Shown: positions 1 to 5,275 of the stretch, one piece after another | Layout: the number at the start of each line of letters is the position of its first letter | Position numbering within the stretch: the first letter of the stretch is position 1 | Assembly (NCBI GenBank): GCA_009929095.1 | Contig: SABF01000116.1 | Span: 1-5,550 of the forward strand | Direction: 5' to 3' | Length of the DNA stretch: 5,550 nt | Source of the DNA: Erysipelotrichia bacterium | GTDB taxonomy: Bacteria; Bacillota_I; Bacilli_A; Erysipelotrichales; Erysipelotrichaceae | Notes under the pieces: generated by a model | The model's input: the letters and a program-made list of their open reading frames with translations, nothing else | What the model was told of the DNA's origin: nothing | Database searches by the model: none | Position numbers and translations under genes: made by a program

Positions 1-848
1 ACTTCAATCCGATCATAATCAACCTGGAATATTGTCTGGAAGCCACAGTGTCTGTAGAGATTCAGCGCTGCTGGATTATGTGAATCAACTTCCAGAAACA
101 CCCTGTTTGTTTCATTAAATGCACACATGACTGCCTGTTTCATCATGTACCTGGATATTCCCTTTCCCTGATATTCTTTTCGAATACCCACTCCATATAT
201 AAATGTACCATTCTCTTCCGTACCAATCACATATGTACCGACATATTTTCCTTCCCAGAGATACAGGTATCCTCTTCTTTTTTCAGAAGAAGCAATCAGA
301 TCCAGATAGGCTTCATCCTCACGCTGTTCGCTTATACTTGCCGATATATCTCCAAACAGATCCTTGTTTTCCTGTGTTACTCTTTCACTCATTCCCTGAA
401 GTGCAATCTGTTCGATGTTTCCTGTACCTTTCTGCAGTTCCATGCGATACTCAGTGCGATCTAAACAAATGTGCTCAAAACGGCTGATCACCGCATTGCC
501 TGAACAGCTTTTCTGTTCAACGGCAAACAGAACATAATCTATATCGAATGCCTTTATCACATCAAGCGCTTCAGTGTAAAGCTGACTAAACCATCCTCTT
601 CGCTGATACTGCGGATCTGTTGCCGCAAGAATCTCTGCCTGCCCTTTGTCCGGGGCAAACAGCGTCAGAAATGCTGCCAGCTTATCTCCCTCATAGCCGA
701 GGAAGAAACATGGCATATCCTGGTGCAGATTCAGGTTATTGGACAGATATGAATGATTATCCAGTCCATCTTTCTCAAATGCGCGATTTTCAAGTGCGAC
801 TATTTGCTCAATCTGCAGCTTATTCAGTTTACTGGTTTTGATTATCAT
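1..848 (-). CDS. Two-domain GNAT family N-acetyltransferase (3' end beyond left edge)
   Basis: Reading the minus strand gives an uninterrupted frame of 282 residues from an ATG at 848 to the window edge. The C-terminal half is a clear GNAT domain. It has a motif A loop with R223, Q227, G228 and G230 (RKEYQGKG), the acetyl-CoA pyrophosphate-binding signature, and a late motif around residues 254-270 (VDSHNPAALNLYRHCGF). The N-terminal half (about 1-140) looks like a second, degenerate GNAT domain with QRRGW at 82-86 in place of a full loop. Such proteins move an acetyl group from acetyl-CoA to an amine; the substrate cannot be told. The protein probably ends within a few residues of the edge, because the last visible strand follows the final GNAT motif. 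The start is uncertain: ATGs at 869, 866 and 848 are in frame and none has a well-placed ribosome binding site (an AAAGG abuts 869). I chose 848 because the fold-like sequence MIIKTSK begins there. The frame stays open upstream into a dead VOC gene. Confidence 0.85.
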   Translation of the reverse strand, partial: MIIKTSKLNKLQIEQIVALENRAFEKDGLDNHSYLSNNLNLHQDMPCFFLGYEGDKLAAFLTLFAPDKGQAEILAATDPQYQRRGWFSQLYTEALDVIKAFDIDYVLFAVEQKSCSGNAVISRFEHICLDRTEYRMELQKGTGNIEQIALQGMSERVTQENKDLFGDISASISEQREDEAYLDLIASSEKRRGYLYLWEGKYVGTYVIGTEENGTFIYGVGIRKEYQGKGISRYMMKQAVMCAFNETNRVFLEVDSHNPAALNLYRHCGFQTIFQVDYDRIE

Positions 849-898
849 CTTTACTTTGTTTTCCATCATCCTTTGCAATTGAATCAGGCGAATGTTTC

Positions 899-1369
899 CG
901 AAGCATTTCAGTATTTTTTTGCACGCTTTCATAAATTTTATCAGAACATCCATGCGCTGTGCAGTCTTTTCAGCGATCATTCCGCTGTCCGGAAAACGCC
1001 GGCAGAACATTATTATATTCTCGCCGGCCACAATTATATGCATGTCAGGATCATTGAAACGTACTTCCCGCTGGCCTGAGGAGTGTTCTTTGACCGGTCA
1101 GGCATAATTGATTTCATTTTCTCAAGAAAAGCCGCAGACTTATCAAACTCATTTTCTTCAAAATATACTTCTGCATCATTTCCACCATGCGCAATAGTCT
1201 TATGTTCAATGAAATCACTGAACGTATCTGCTGTCTGCAGAGCCAGTCCGCCAGCCACTGTCATATTTGCGTTAAAATGCATGATCACACGAAGTCCAGG
1301 CACCTTCCGATAAAACACCTAGCAACCTGTCCTGATCTTTTCAATCAGGATCTGATTCTTCAGATTTAT
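899..1369 (-). pseudogene. Decayed VOC family (glyoxalase/bleomycin-resistance type) gene
   Basis: Joined across frames, this stretch reads as one VOC-fold protein. It starts with INLKNQILIEK, continues as FYRKVPGLRVI, GGLALQTADTF and HGGNDAEVYFEENEFDK, then shifts frame to PVKEHSSGQREVRFNDPD and MHIIVAGENI, and ends with the helical tail typical of this subfamily (RRFPDSGM, AQRMDVLIKFMKAC). VOC proteins are metal-dependent lyases, dioxygenases or drug-binding resistance proteins; which one this was cannot be said. Lesions: the expected start at 1369 is ATA instead of ATG; about four N-terminal codons seem deleted; TAG at 1321-1319; a one-base frameshift near 1105-1125; TGA at 1100-1098. An AAGGA at 1383-1379 lies 9 nt before the dead start, which supports 1369 as the original start. 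There is no stop at the tail, so the frame runs on into the GNAT gene downstream. The family call rests on recalled similarity and no search was run. Confidence 0.75.
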
Positions 1370-1716
1370 AATTTGTTATCCTTCTGCTTTCGGTATCTGT
1401 CAAAGGCCTTTTTATTATCCAGGTGAACATCTCTGAAGAACAGTATCAGCCAGATCACGAATGCCAGCACAGCTATCTTTGAAGATATCAGACTGCTGAA
1501 TACTGCTCCAGCTGCATATATGAGCGTCCAGATCAGAAGCGAATTTTTCATATCCCGGCTCATCTCTGCCTGGTCATACTGTTCTCGTTCCTGTTTTGAC
1601 ATCATGTTAAAACCACTGATCAGGATCGCTGCTTTCTCCTTCATTGCCGCAAACACAATCGCCAGAATCATAAAACTGCTGCCCATTGCAATACACGCAG
1701 TTGTACCAGCGTTCAT
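1366..1716 (-). CDS. DUF3784 family small membrane protein
   Basis: 116 residues with three likely membrane segments: about 8-26 (IAMGSSFMILAIVFAAM), about 60-77 and about 80-95 (ending VIWLILFF). Between the first and second lies the feature that identifies DUF3784, a loop reading ISGFNMMSKQEREQYDQ at about 33-49. The C-terminal tail is short, charged and probably cytoplasmic. The family is common in Bacillota and has no established function, so none is given here. The start is supported by AAGAGGG at 1733-1727, 10 nt before the ATG. The gene lies 32 nt after the TfoX-like gene and probably belongs to the same transcript. Its last codons carry the ribosome binding site of the dead VOC gene, and its TAA stop overlaps the VOC start position by what was probably once an ATGA. 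Confidence 0.85.
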   Translation of the reverse strand: MNAGTTACIAMGSSFMILAIVFAAMKEKAAILISGFNMMSKQEREQYDQAEMSRDMKNSLLIWTLIYAAGAVFSSLISSKIAVLAFVIWLILFFRDVHLDNKKAFDRYRKQKDNKL

Positions 1717-1748
1717 ATTATGAATACCCTCTTAACAGCCGACCTGTC

Positions 1749-2069
1749 TCATCTATTTCTCTTGGATTTCGATTCCGGAAGATCTTCATACATCGTCTGA
1801 ATCAGTCCCATCAGATATTCTCTGCTGTCCACATTATCAACCGCAAGCATTGCTTTAGCACCCGGATACGGTATCACGCTCAGGGCATCAGGCATATATT
1901 CCACTGCTGAATCAACAGTCTTAACCAGCAGTGTATCATCATAGATACCTCCTGCCAGTCTGCCCCGGAAGTACATCAAATATTCACCCATCATCGGTCT
2001 GAACGATACTTCATCCAGTTCTGAAAACTGCTCAGAAATGAAATTCAAATACTCTTTTGAAGTTGCCAT
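1749..2069 (-). CDS. TfoX/Sxy family N-terminal domain protein
   Basis: 106 residues covering a single TfoX N-terminal domain. After a helical start (MATSKEYLNFISEQFSELD) comes the family core: FRPMMGEYLMYFRGRLAG, then GGIYDDTLLVKTVDSA, then a helix ending in YEDLP and a basic tail. In gamma-proteobacteria TfoX/Sxy regulates competence, but the stand-alone N-domain proteins of Bacillota are not shown to do so, and I make no competence claim. AAAGGGAG at 2079-2072 sits close to the ATG (4 nt from AAAGGG), which supports the start. The upstream GNAT gene stops only 16 nt before, and the DUF3784 gene follows after 32 nt, so the three are probably co-transcribed. The stop is TGA, which matters for judging the TGA codons in the neighbouring relics. 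Confidence 0.88.
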   Translation of the reverse strand: MATSKEYLNFISEQFSELDEVSFRPMMGEYLMYFRGRLAGGIYDDTLLVKTVDSAVEYMPDALSVIPYPGAKAMLAVDNVDSREYLMGLIQTMYEDLPESKSKRNR

Positions 2070-2085
2070 ATCTCCCTTTCAATCT

Positions 2086-2589
2086 CTACCGGTGAATATA
2101 CATACGAGTCATCTCTGATTCTCCATCCTCCTGTACCATGCAGAGAAACTCCCAGCCATACTTTTCATAAAATCCGATATGATCCGTTATCAGATACAGA
2201 GGTGATATTCCCCTCTGTCGATTATCTTCCACTGCATACTGAAGCAGCTTACCGGCCAGACCCTGACATCGGTATTCCTTATTTGTATAGACCGCACAGA
2301 TGTTAGGTGTCAGATCCTTGCGATTATAGAAATCATTCTCAATTTCGCCAAGTCCCGAAACAATCTGATCCTGATCCACACATAGATACCACTGCTGAAT
2401 GGGATCTCCTGCAATACAGGCATTCATGCTTTCCAAATATGCATTCAGCGGCACACCCCATCGATCATGAAACCAAAGTGCAGCTCTCTCTTTCCATTCC
2501 GGCCTGTCCGTCAATCTGAAAAATTCAAAATCTGACATCTGATTTGAACTGGTTTTGCAGTTGATGCTGCCCATTCGTTTCAATTTCAT
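2086..2589 (-). CDS. GNAT family N-acetyltransferase
   Basis: The family-like protein is the 150 residues starting at MSDFEFFRL (ATG at 2538). It has an N-terminal RPEWKERAALWFHDRWGVP segment, then a motif A acetyl-CoA loop at residues 90-95 (R90, G93, A95 in RCQGLA), preceded by NICAVYTNKEY. A late motif, TDHIGFYEKYGWEFL, spans about 118-132. This set matches a GNAT group common in Clostridia and relatives; the substrate is unknown. The start is ambiguous. The ATG at 2538 has no visible ribosome binding site. An in-frame ATG at 2589 has AGAGGA at 2602-2597 with 7 nt spacing, so I extend the gene to there, adding 17 residues (MKLKRMGSINCKTSSNQ). Those extra residues come from the tail of GNAT relic A. 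A still longer frame to a TTG at 2691 is an artefact, because it is entirely relic sequence. The stop is TAG at 2088-2086. Confidence 0.85.
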   Translation of the reverse strand: MKLKRMGSINCKTSSNQMSDFEFFRLTDRPEWKERAALWFHDRWGVPLNAYLESMNACIAGDPIQQWYLCVDQDQIVSGLGEIENDFYNRKDLTPNICAVYTNKEYRCQGLAGKLLQYAVEDNRQRGISPLYLITDHIGFYEKYGWEFLCMVQEDGESEMTRMYIHR

Positions 2590-3014
2590 ACTATATTCCT
2601 CTGTTCGTTTTTCAATCCTTCTCTCATCAGCAGGCTGAGAACCATGTCTGCTGTAGAAGTGAATAGCCTTACCATTTCTTTCCAGAACCAAGAGATATGT
2701 TCAGCCATGCTCCTTCACCGCATATTCGATCAAGGCAGTTCCGATTCCCTGACCCTAAAAGAAGTCATCTGCATAGAGTTCCACAATCTCATCTTTTTCT
2801 ATATGCAGCATACCCTTTACAGATGAGTCATCGTATACCCAGATATGCTACAGTTTCTCGGGATATTCAATGTATTTTCTGGCAAGCGAATATACCTGCA
2901 TTGTGCCAAATGACACCTTATCATCACAAAACAGTTCCCGATAATTCATCCTTTTTGAAAATATCAGTATTTCTGCAATTATGGAAACATCCTAATTTCA
3001 GCCTGTCAGATTAT
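2590..3014 (-). pseudogene. GNAT acetyltransferase relic A (lost start, frameshift, three stops)
   Basis: One minus-strand frame reads DVSIIAEILIFSKRMNYREL, then FGTMQVYSLARKYIEYPEKL, stop, HIWVYDDSSVKGMLHIEK, VELYADDFF, stop, GQGIGTALIEYAVKEHG, stop, TYLLVLERNGKAIHFYSRHG and EEYSMKLKR. This is a full GNAT protein with the GQGIG acetyl-CoA loop and the N-x3-HFYSRHG late motif. The stops are TAG 2850-2848, TAG 2757-2755 and TGA 2703-2701. At the front, ATA-ATC-TGA-CAG-GCT-GAA-ATT (3014-2994) reads like a ruined MIRQAEI, with one base then missing near 2992. With five or more independent lesions it cannot make a full protein. The second stop fits CAG to TAG, since Q is usual before GQGIG. The tail has no stop of its own and continues in frame into the GNAT gene at 2086-2589. 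TAG and TGA are both used as normal stops by neighbouring genes, so recoding is unlikely. Confidence 0.85.
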
Positions 3015-3028
3015 ATTAAATTATATTA
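3010..3028. repeat. 9-bp AT-only tandem direct repeat at relic junction
   Basis: ATTATATTA occurs at 3010-3018 and again at 3020-3028, separated by one A. It lies exactly between the end of GNAT relic B and the ruined start of relic A. It could be what is left of an intergenic region or a slippage product. On the minus strand each copy contains TATAAT. Confidence 0.6.
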
Positions 3029-3049
3029 TCTACGACTATTTCTCTGCAA
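3020..3049 (-). promoter_or_regulatory. Weak candidate promoter upstream of GNAT relic A and the GNAT operon
   Basis: Minus strand TTGCAG (3049-3044), 18 nt, then a perfect TATAAT (3025-3020). The -35 matches the consensus at only three of six positions, and the site lies in AT-only repeat sequence where TATAAT is easy to obtain by chance. If it is active it would transcribe relic A and then the GNAT, TfoX and DUF3784 genes; no better promoter for that operon was found. Confidence 0.3.
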
Positions 3050-3382
3050 GTGCTTAATTCTCCAGCTGCTGAATCATCTCGTGCGCCGCTCCAACATGAT
3101 TTCTGCAAGCATAAACGCGCTTCATCTCAGCTGCAGTTTCTGAGAGTCTGCAATAGGAACCGCAGACCGTCTCTCCATCAAGATATCCAATAAAGAAGCC
3201 ACTTCTTTTTCCCTGTATATCTTCATCGTGAAAACTGCCGGTTCCATCATTTCCTGCAATTATGAAAATTCATCATTCAATTCACGGATAAGCTGTCTGC
3301 CAGTTTCTTCCTTGGAGAACTTTTCTTATTTCAGATATTTTTCTTCAAAGACATCAGATGCAGTCTTCTGTATCACCTGCAT
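3021..3382 (-). pseudogene. GNAT acetyltransferase relic B (truncated, frameshifted)
   Basis: The best-preserved part reads AGNDGTGSFHDEDIQGKRS, GFFIGYLDGETVCGSYCRL, SETAAEMKRVYACRNHVGAA and HEMIQQLEN, ending in TAA at 3056-3054. This is a GNAT central region in which KRVYA-x-RNHVG occupies the position of the acetyl-CoA loop. Past the TAA the same frame still resembles the family (ALAEK, stop, S, stop, II), so the original protein went on and the C-terminal third with the late motif is missing. Upstream, a different frame reads EETGRQLIRELNDEFS and joins after a one-base loss near 3258; it has TAA at 3262-3260 and 3328-3326. An ATG at 3382 with AGGA 9 nt before it may be the old start, but the segment between 3382 and about 3320 is not recognisable. 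Relic A begins where relic B ends, suggesting that a deletion joined two tandem GNAT genes. Confidence 0.7.
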
Positions 3383-3443
3383 ATTCGGCAGTCCTGATTT
3401 TTTAGTATTTCAATGGCAGTCGCTCAGGCATCAAACACAATAG
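3383..3443. other. Short unassigned stretch between GNAT relic B and the ssb terminator
   Basis: Both strands are broken by stops. A short minus-strand run (IVFDA, stop, ATAIEILKNQDC) has a protein-like composition and could be more relic sequence, but I cannot assign it. Together with both relics it makes up the roughly 900-base region without an intact gene (2590-3507). Confidence 0.4.
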
Positions 3444-3491
3444 CAGGAAAAAGAAAACAGCCGTTTCACCTGCCAGTGTGAAGCGGCTGTT
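3444..3491 (-). terminator. Intrinsic terminator after ssb
   Basis: On the minus strand, 16 nt after the ssb stop, AACAGCCGCTTCAC (3491-3478) pairs with GTGAAACGGCTGTT (3469-3456). This is a 14-bp stem with one mismatched or wobble position and an 8-nt loop. It is followed at once by a T-rich run (TTTTCTTTTTCC, 3457-3446). GC-rich stem plus T-tract in this orientation is a textbook rho-independent terminator, and it separates ssb from the relic region. Confidence 0.92.
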
Positions 3492-3507
3492 CATTCATCA
3501 GCGTTTT

Positions 3508-3855
3508 TTATCTGCACTCAGCAGACTGAAGAGCTTCCATTCTCTTGGATAGAAAAGCCACTTTTTCAGCAATAACCTCGCAATTGTAGTATGTTCTTTC
3601 ATCCTTTACATACGCATTAGCCTGCATACGCCCTCTGATTCCGATCAGGTCGCCCGGCTTGCAGATGCTGGCTGTTTCTTCTGCAATCCCCTTCCACAGC
3701 GTAACATTAAAAATATCTGCAGACAGTGTTCCATCTTCATTGCGAAACGGACGATCTGCTTCCAGCACCAGATGAGCCACTGATGTTCCTTTCGCTGTTG
3801 TTTTGATTTCAGGCATTTCCTTGACTTTTCCTACAAGTACACATGAGTTGATCAT
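3508..3855 (-). CDS. ssb: Short single-stranded DNA-binding protein (OB fold, no acidic tail)
   Basis: 115 residues that are almost entirely one OB-fold SSB domain: MINSCVLVGKVKEMPEIK at the front, AHLVLEADRPFRNEDG in the middle, FNVTLWKGIAEETASICKPG, then the characteristic GIRGRMQANAY and YYNCEVIAEKVAFLS near the end. SSB coats single-stranded DNA during replication, repair or recombination, normally as a tetramer. The usual disordered linker and acidic tip (DDDxPF-like), which recruit partner proteins, are absent; the protein ends SKRMEALQSAECR. In this it resembles the short SsbB-type paralogues of Bacillota and some other short SSBs. The start is fixed by TAAGGAGG at 3873-3866 and the conserved MINSCVLVGK opening. 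The gene has its own promoter and terminator, so it is a monocistronic unit. It does not sit between rpsF and rpsR, the usual site of the main ssb, which also suggests a secondary copy, but the rest of the genome is not visible. Confidence 0.9.
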   Translation of the reverse strand: MINSCVLVGKVKEMPEIKTTAKGTSVAHLVLEADRPFRNEDGTLSADIFNVTLWKGIAEETASICKPGDLIGIRGRMQANAYVKDERTYYNCEVIAEKVAFLSKRMEALQSAECR

Positions 3856-3873
3856 TCCATTCGTTCCTCCTTA
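3852..3873 (-). promoter_or_regulatory. Very strong ssb ribosome binding site with a two-codon ORF overlapping the start
   Basis: TAAGGAGG (3873-3866) is a perfect anti-16S match. An ATG at 3860 lies 5 nt after it and opens a minimal frame ATG-GAA-TGA (3860-3852), whose TGA overlaps the ssb ATG (3855-3853). The ssb ATG itself is 10 nt from the AGGAGG. Family similarity clearly assigns the protein start to 3855, but ribosomes could initiate at either ATG. Confidence 0.6.
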
Positions 3874-3884
3874 CAGGCAGGCAC

Positions 3885-3913
3885 ATTATCCAATCAATCA
3901 AACCAATGATCAA
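3885..3913 (-). promoter_or_regulatory. Probable sigma-A promoter of ssb
   Basis: Minus strand TTGATC (3913-3908), a 17-nt spacer, then GATAAT (3890-3885). This is four of six matches in the -35, five of six in the -10 and ideal spacing. The predicted transcript would start near 3878, leaving a leader of about 20 nt that is just long enough to hold the AAGGAGG. The remainder of the gap up to the peptidase stop (3914-3994) holds no terminator that I can defend. Confidence 0.6.
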
Positions 3914-3994
3914 AAGTTACGAATGAACATCAATTCCCGATTACACCGATTATGTACGGGACACTTCTGTAATTTCGTCCGCCAATCTTCAGGT

Positions 3995-5275
3995 TTAGCT
4001 GTTTTTCAGAATTGTCAGAGTTCTATTTGACAGGTTCAGTTCTCTTATCTTCTGCTGCAGAAGCTGAGGTGTCATTGATTCAATAATTCTCATTTCCTCG
4101 GTCATTGAAATATGTTTCATCCGGCAGTCAAAGAAAACACGGGCAATATCTGCCGGATGGTTAAGCAGATGCAATGCAGTACCAATAGTTCGGCTTCTTA
4201 GCTGATTCACCGTGATCTCAGATATTCTGCTATTCTGCCATTTATGAAGCTGATCTTCAATAAATACCTGGAACTGTTCAGCTTCAATTCCGCGATCATA
4301 GAACAGGATCATGGACATATCCTCTGAAAAATCAGACTCATAGCTGAAATAAGAAGAAATCAATCCCTGATCCAGCCATTTCTGATATTCCGGATTGACT
4401 GAGGAAAACCAGGCATCCATAGATGTCTTAACCGCCCAGTCCCTGGTTTCTCGTTCGGCAGCAGTTTCAGCAATCACCGGAAGTTTGATGCCAATGCAGA
4501 TTCGCTGTTCACTCAATTCCATTGAGATTTCTTTTTCCTGCTGTATAACATGCTCAGGTTCTTTCGCTGTATAGCGCTTCAGCGGAATGTATGGAGCAAA
4601 GGTCTTTCCCTGCTGATTGTTCCTGACCAGTTCAAATATCAAGGATGGATCGACAGGTGTCACAGCAATCAGCATCATTCTGCCGGGATGGTAATTCAGC
4701 CGATAGCAATCCTCCAGGCTGTCTTTGGTAATTGCCCGGATTGATTTTTCATCACCGCAGATATCGCATCGGATTGGATGATTCTGATACATGGAAGTAA
4801 AGGTTTCCAGATCTATTCTGGATACCGGATCCTGCTGATAGCCATTCAGTTCCTGAATGATGATTGGTTTTTCCTTTTCTACTGAAGTATCTGTCACATT
4901 GAATCCCTGCACAAAATCCAGCAGCAGGTTCAGCGGTTCACTGATATCTTTGGCTGCTGTTTCAAAGTAGCAGGCTGTTTTTTCAAAGCTGGTATATGCG
5001 TTGACACTAACCCCCATTTTTGAAAATTCTGCCATGACATCTCGTTCATCAGATTCAAACAGCTTATGTTCCAGAAAGTGTGCAATTCCCGCCGGAAATT
5101 GAAAATGATTGCCATCCGGATCAGTCTGTTCCCGATCCAGACTTCCATACGGTGTTGCAAACATCACATGGCTTGCAGTAAAAAGCGGCTTATGCCAGAC
5201 GATGACATCCAGTCCATTTGACATCACTTCTTCATACCAGTTCTCCTGAAGACGACTGTCTGTATACTTATTCAT
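3995..5275 (-). CDS. yfmH: M16 family zinc metallopeptidase, YmfH/YfmH-like
   Basis: 426 residues with the two-part architecture of the M16B (pitrilysin/processing-peptidase-like) family. The inverted zinc motif is complete: H66-F-L-E69-H70 (AHFLEHKLFE), with the third ligand E142 in PIIIQELNGY, about 72 residues downstream as expected. An intact active site is typical of the YmfH partner, which works with a second M16 protein usually lacking the motif. In Bacillus subtilis the YmfF/YmfH/YmfI group is linked to the 5-aminopentanol modification of elongation factor P. Applying that here rests on family and gene order and is not shown by this sequence. The start is clear: GAGGAG at 5288-5283, 7 nt before the ATG. 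The ATG lies inside the end of the upstream gene (8-nt overlap), so translation is probably coupled. The C-terminal half (about 230-426) is the second, non-catalytic M16 domain. No signal peptide or membrane segment is seen, so it is likely cytoplasmic. Confidence 0.88.
   Translation of the reverse strand: MNKYTDSRLQENWYEEVMSNGLDVIVWHKPLFTASHVMFATPYGSLDREQTDPDGNHFQFPAGIAHFLEHKLFESDERDVMAEFSKMGVSVNAYTSFEKTACYFETAAKDISEPLNLLLDFVQGFNVTDTSVEKEKPIIIQELNGYQQDPVSRIDLETFTSMYQNHPIRCDICGDEKSIRAITKDSLEDCYRLNYHPGRMMLIAVTPVDPSLIFELVRNNQQGKTFAPYIPLKRYTAKEPEHVIQQEKEISMELSEQRICIGIKLPVIAETAAERETRDWAVKTSMDAWFSSVNPEYQKWLDQGLISSYFSYESDFSEDMSMILFYDRGIEAEQFQVFIEDQLHKWQNSRISEITVNQLRSRTIGTALHLLNHPADIARVFFDCRMKHISMTEEMRIIESMTPQLLQQKIRELNLSNRTLTILKNS

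Noticed and set aside
1330..1350. Hairpin TCCTGAT-loop-ATCAGGA just after the DUF3784 stop as a terminator
   Set aside because: Only 7 bp, no following T-run on either strand, and it coincides with sequence that still reads as VOC N-terminus (ILIEKIR).
2086..2691. A single 201-residue acetyltransferase starting at TTG 2691
   Set aside because: Its first 34 residues are the C-terminal motif of a different GNAT gene (VLERNGKAIHFYSRHG), preceded in frame by a TGA. It is a relic tail fused in frame to the real gene.
2701..2850. Programmed readthrough or an altered genetic code explaining the TAG and TGA codons inside GNAT relic A
   Set aside because: Neighbouring intact genes stop at TAG (2086-2088) and TGA (1749-1751), and the relic also lacks a start codon and has a frameshift. 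Ordinary decay explains it better.
2697..3143. 148-residue plus-strand open frame across the relic region, and shorter plus-strand frames at 203-487, 620-1107 and 3228-3443
   Set aside because: No family motifs, low-complexity H/S/C-rich composition, no ribosome binding sites, and the minus strand in the same places reads clearly as GNAT or VOC protein. They are antisense shadows.
1749..3855. A competence module linking the TfoX-like protein with the short SSB
   Set aside because: The two lie in separate transcription units, split by a strong terminator and two dead genes, and stand-alone TfoX N-domain proteins in Bacillota have no shown competence role.
3936..3960. CCGATTA direct repeat (3937-3943 and 3946-3952) with flanking CCCG/CGGG as an operator or a terminator for the peptidase gene
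   Set aside because: Two short imperfectly placed copies and a 4-bp stem with a long loop and no T-run; not distinguishable from chance.
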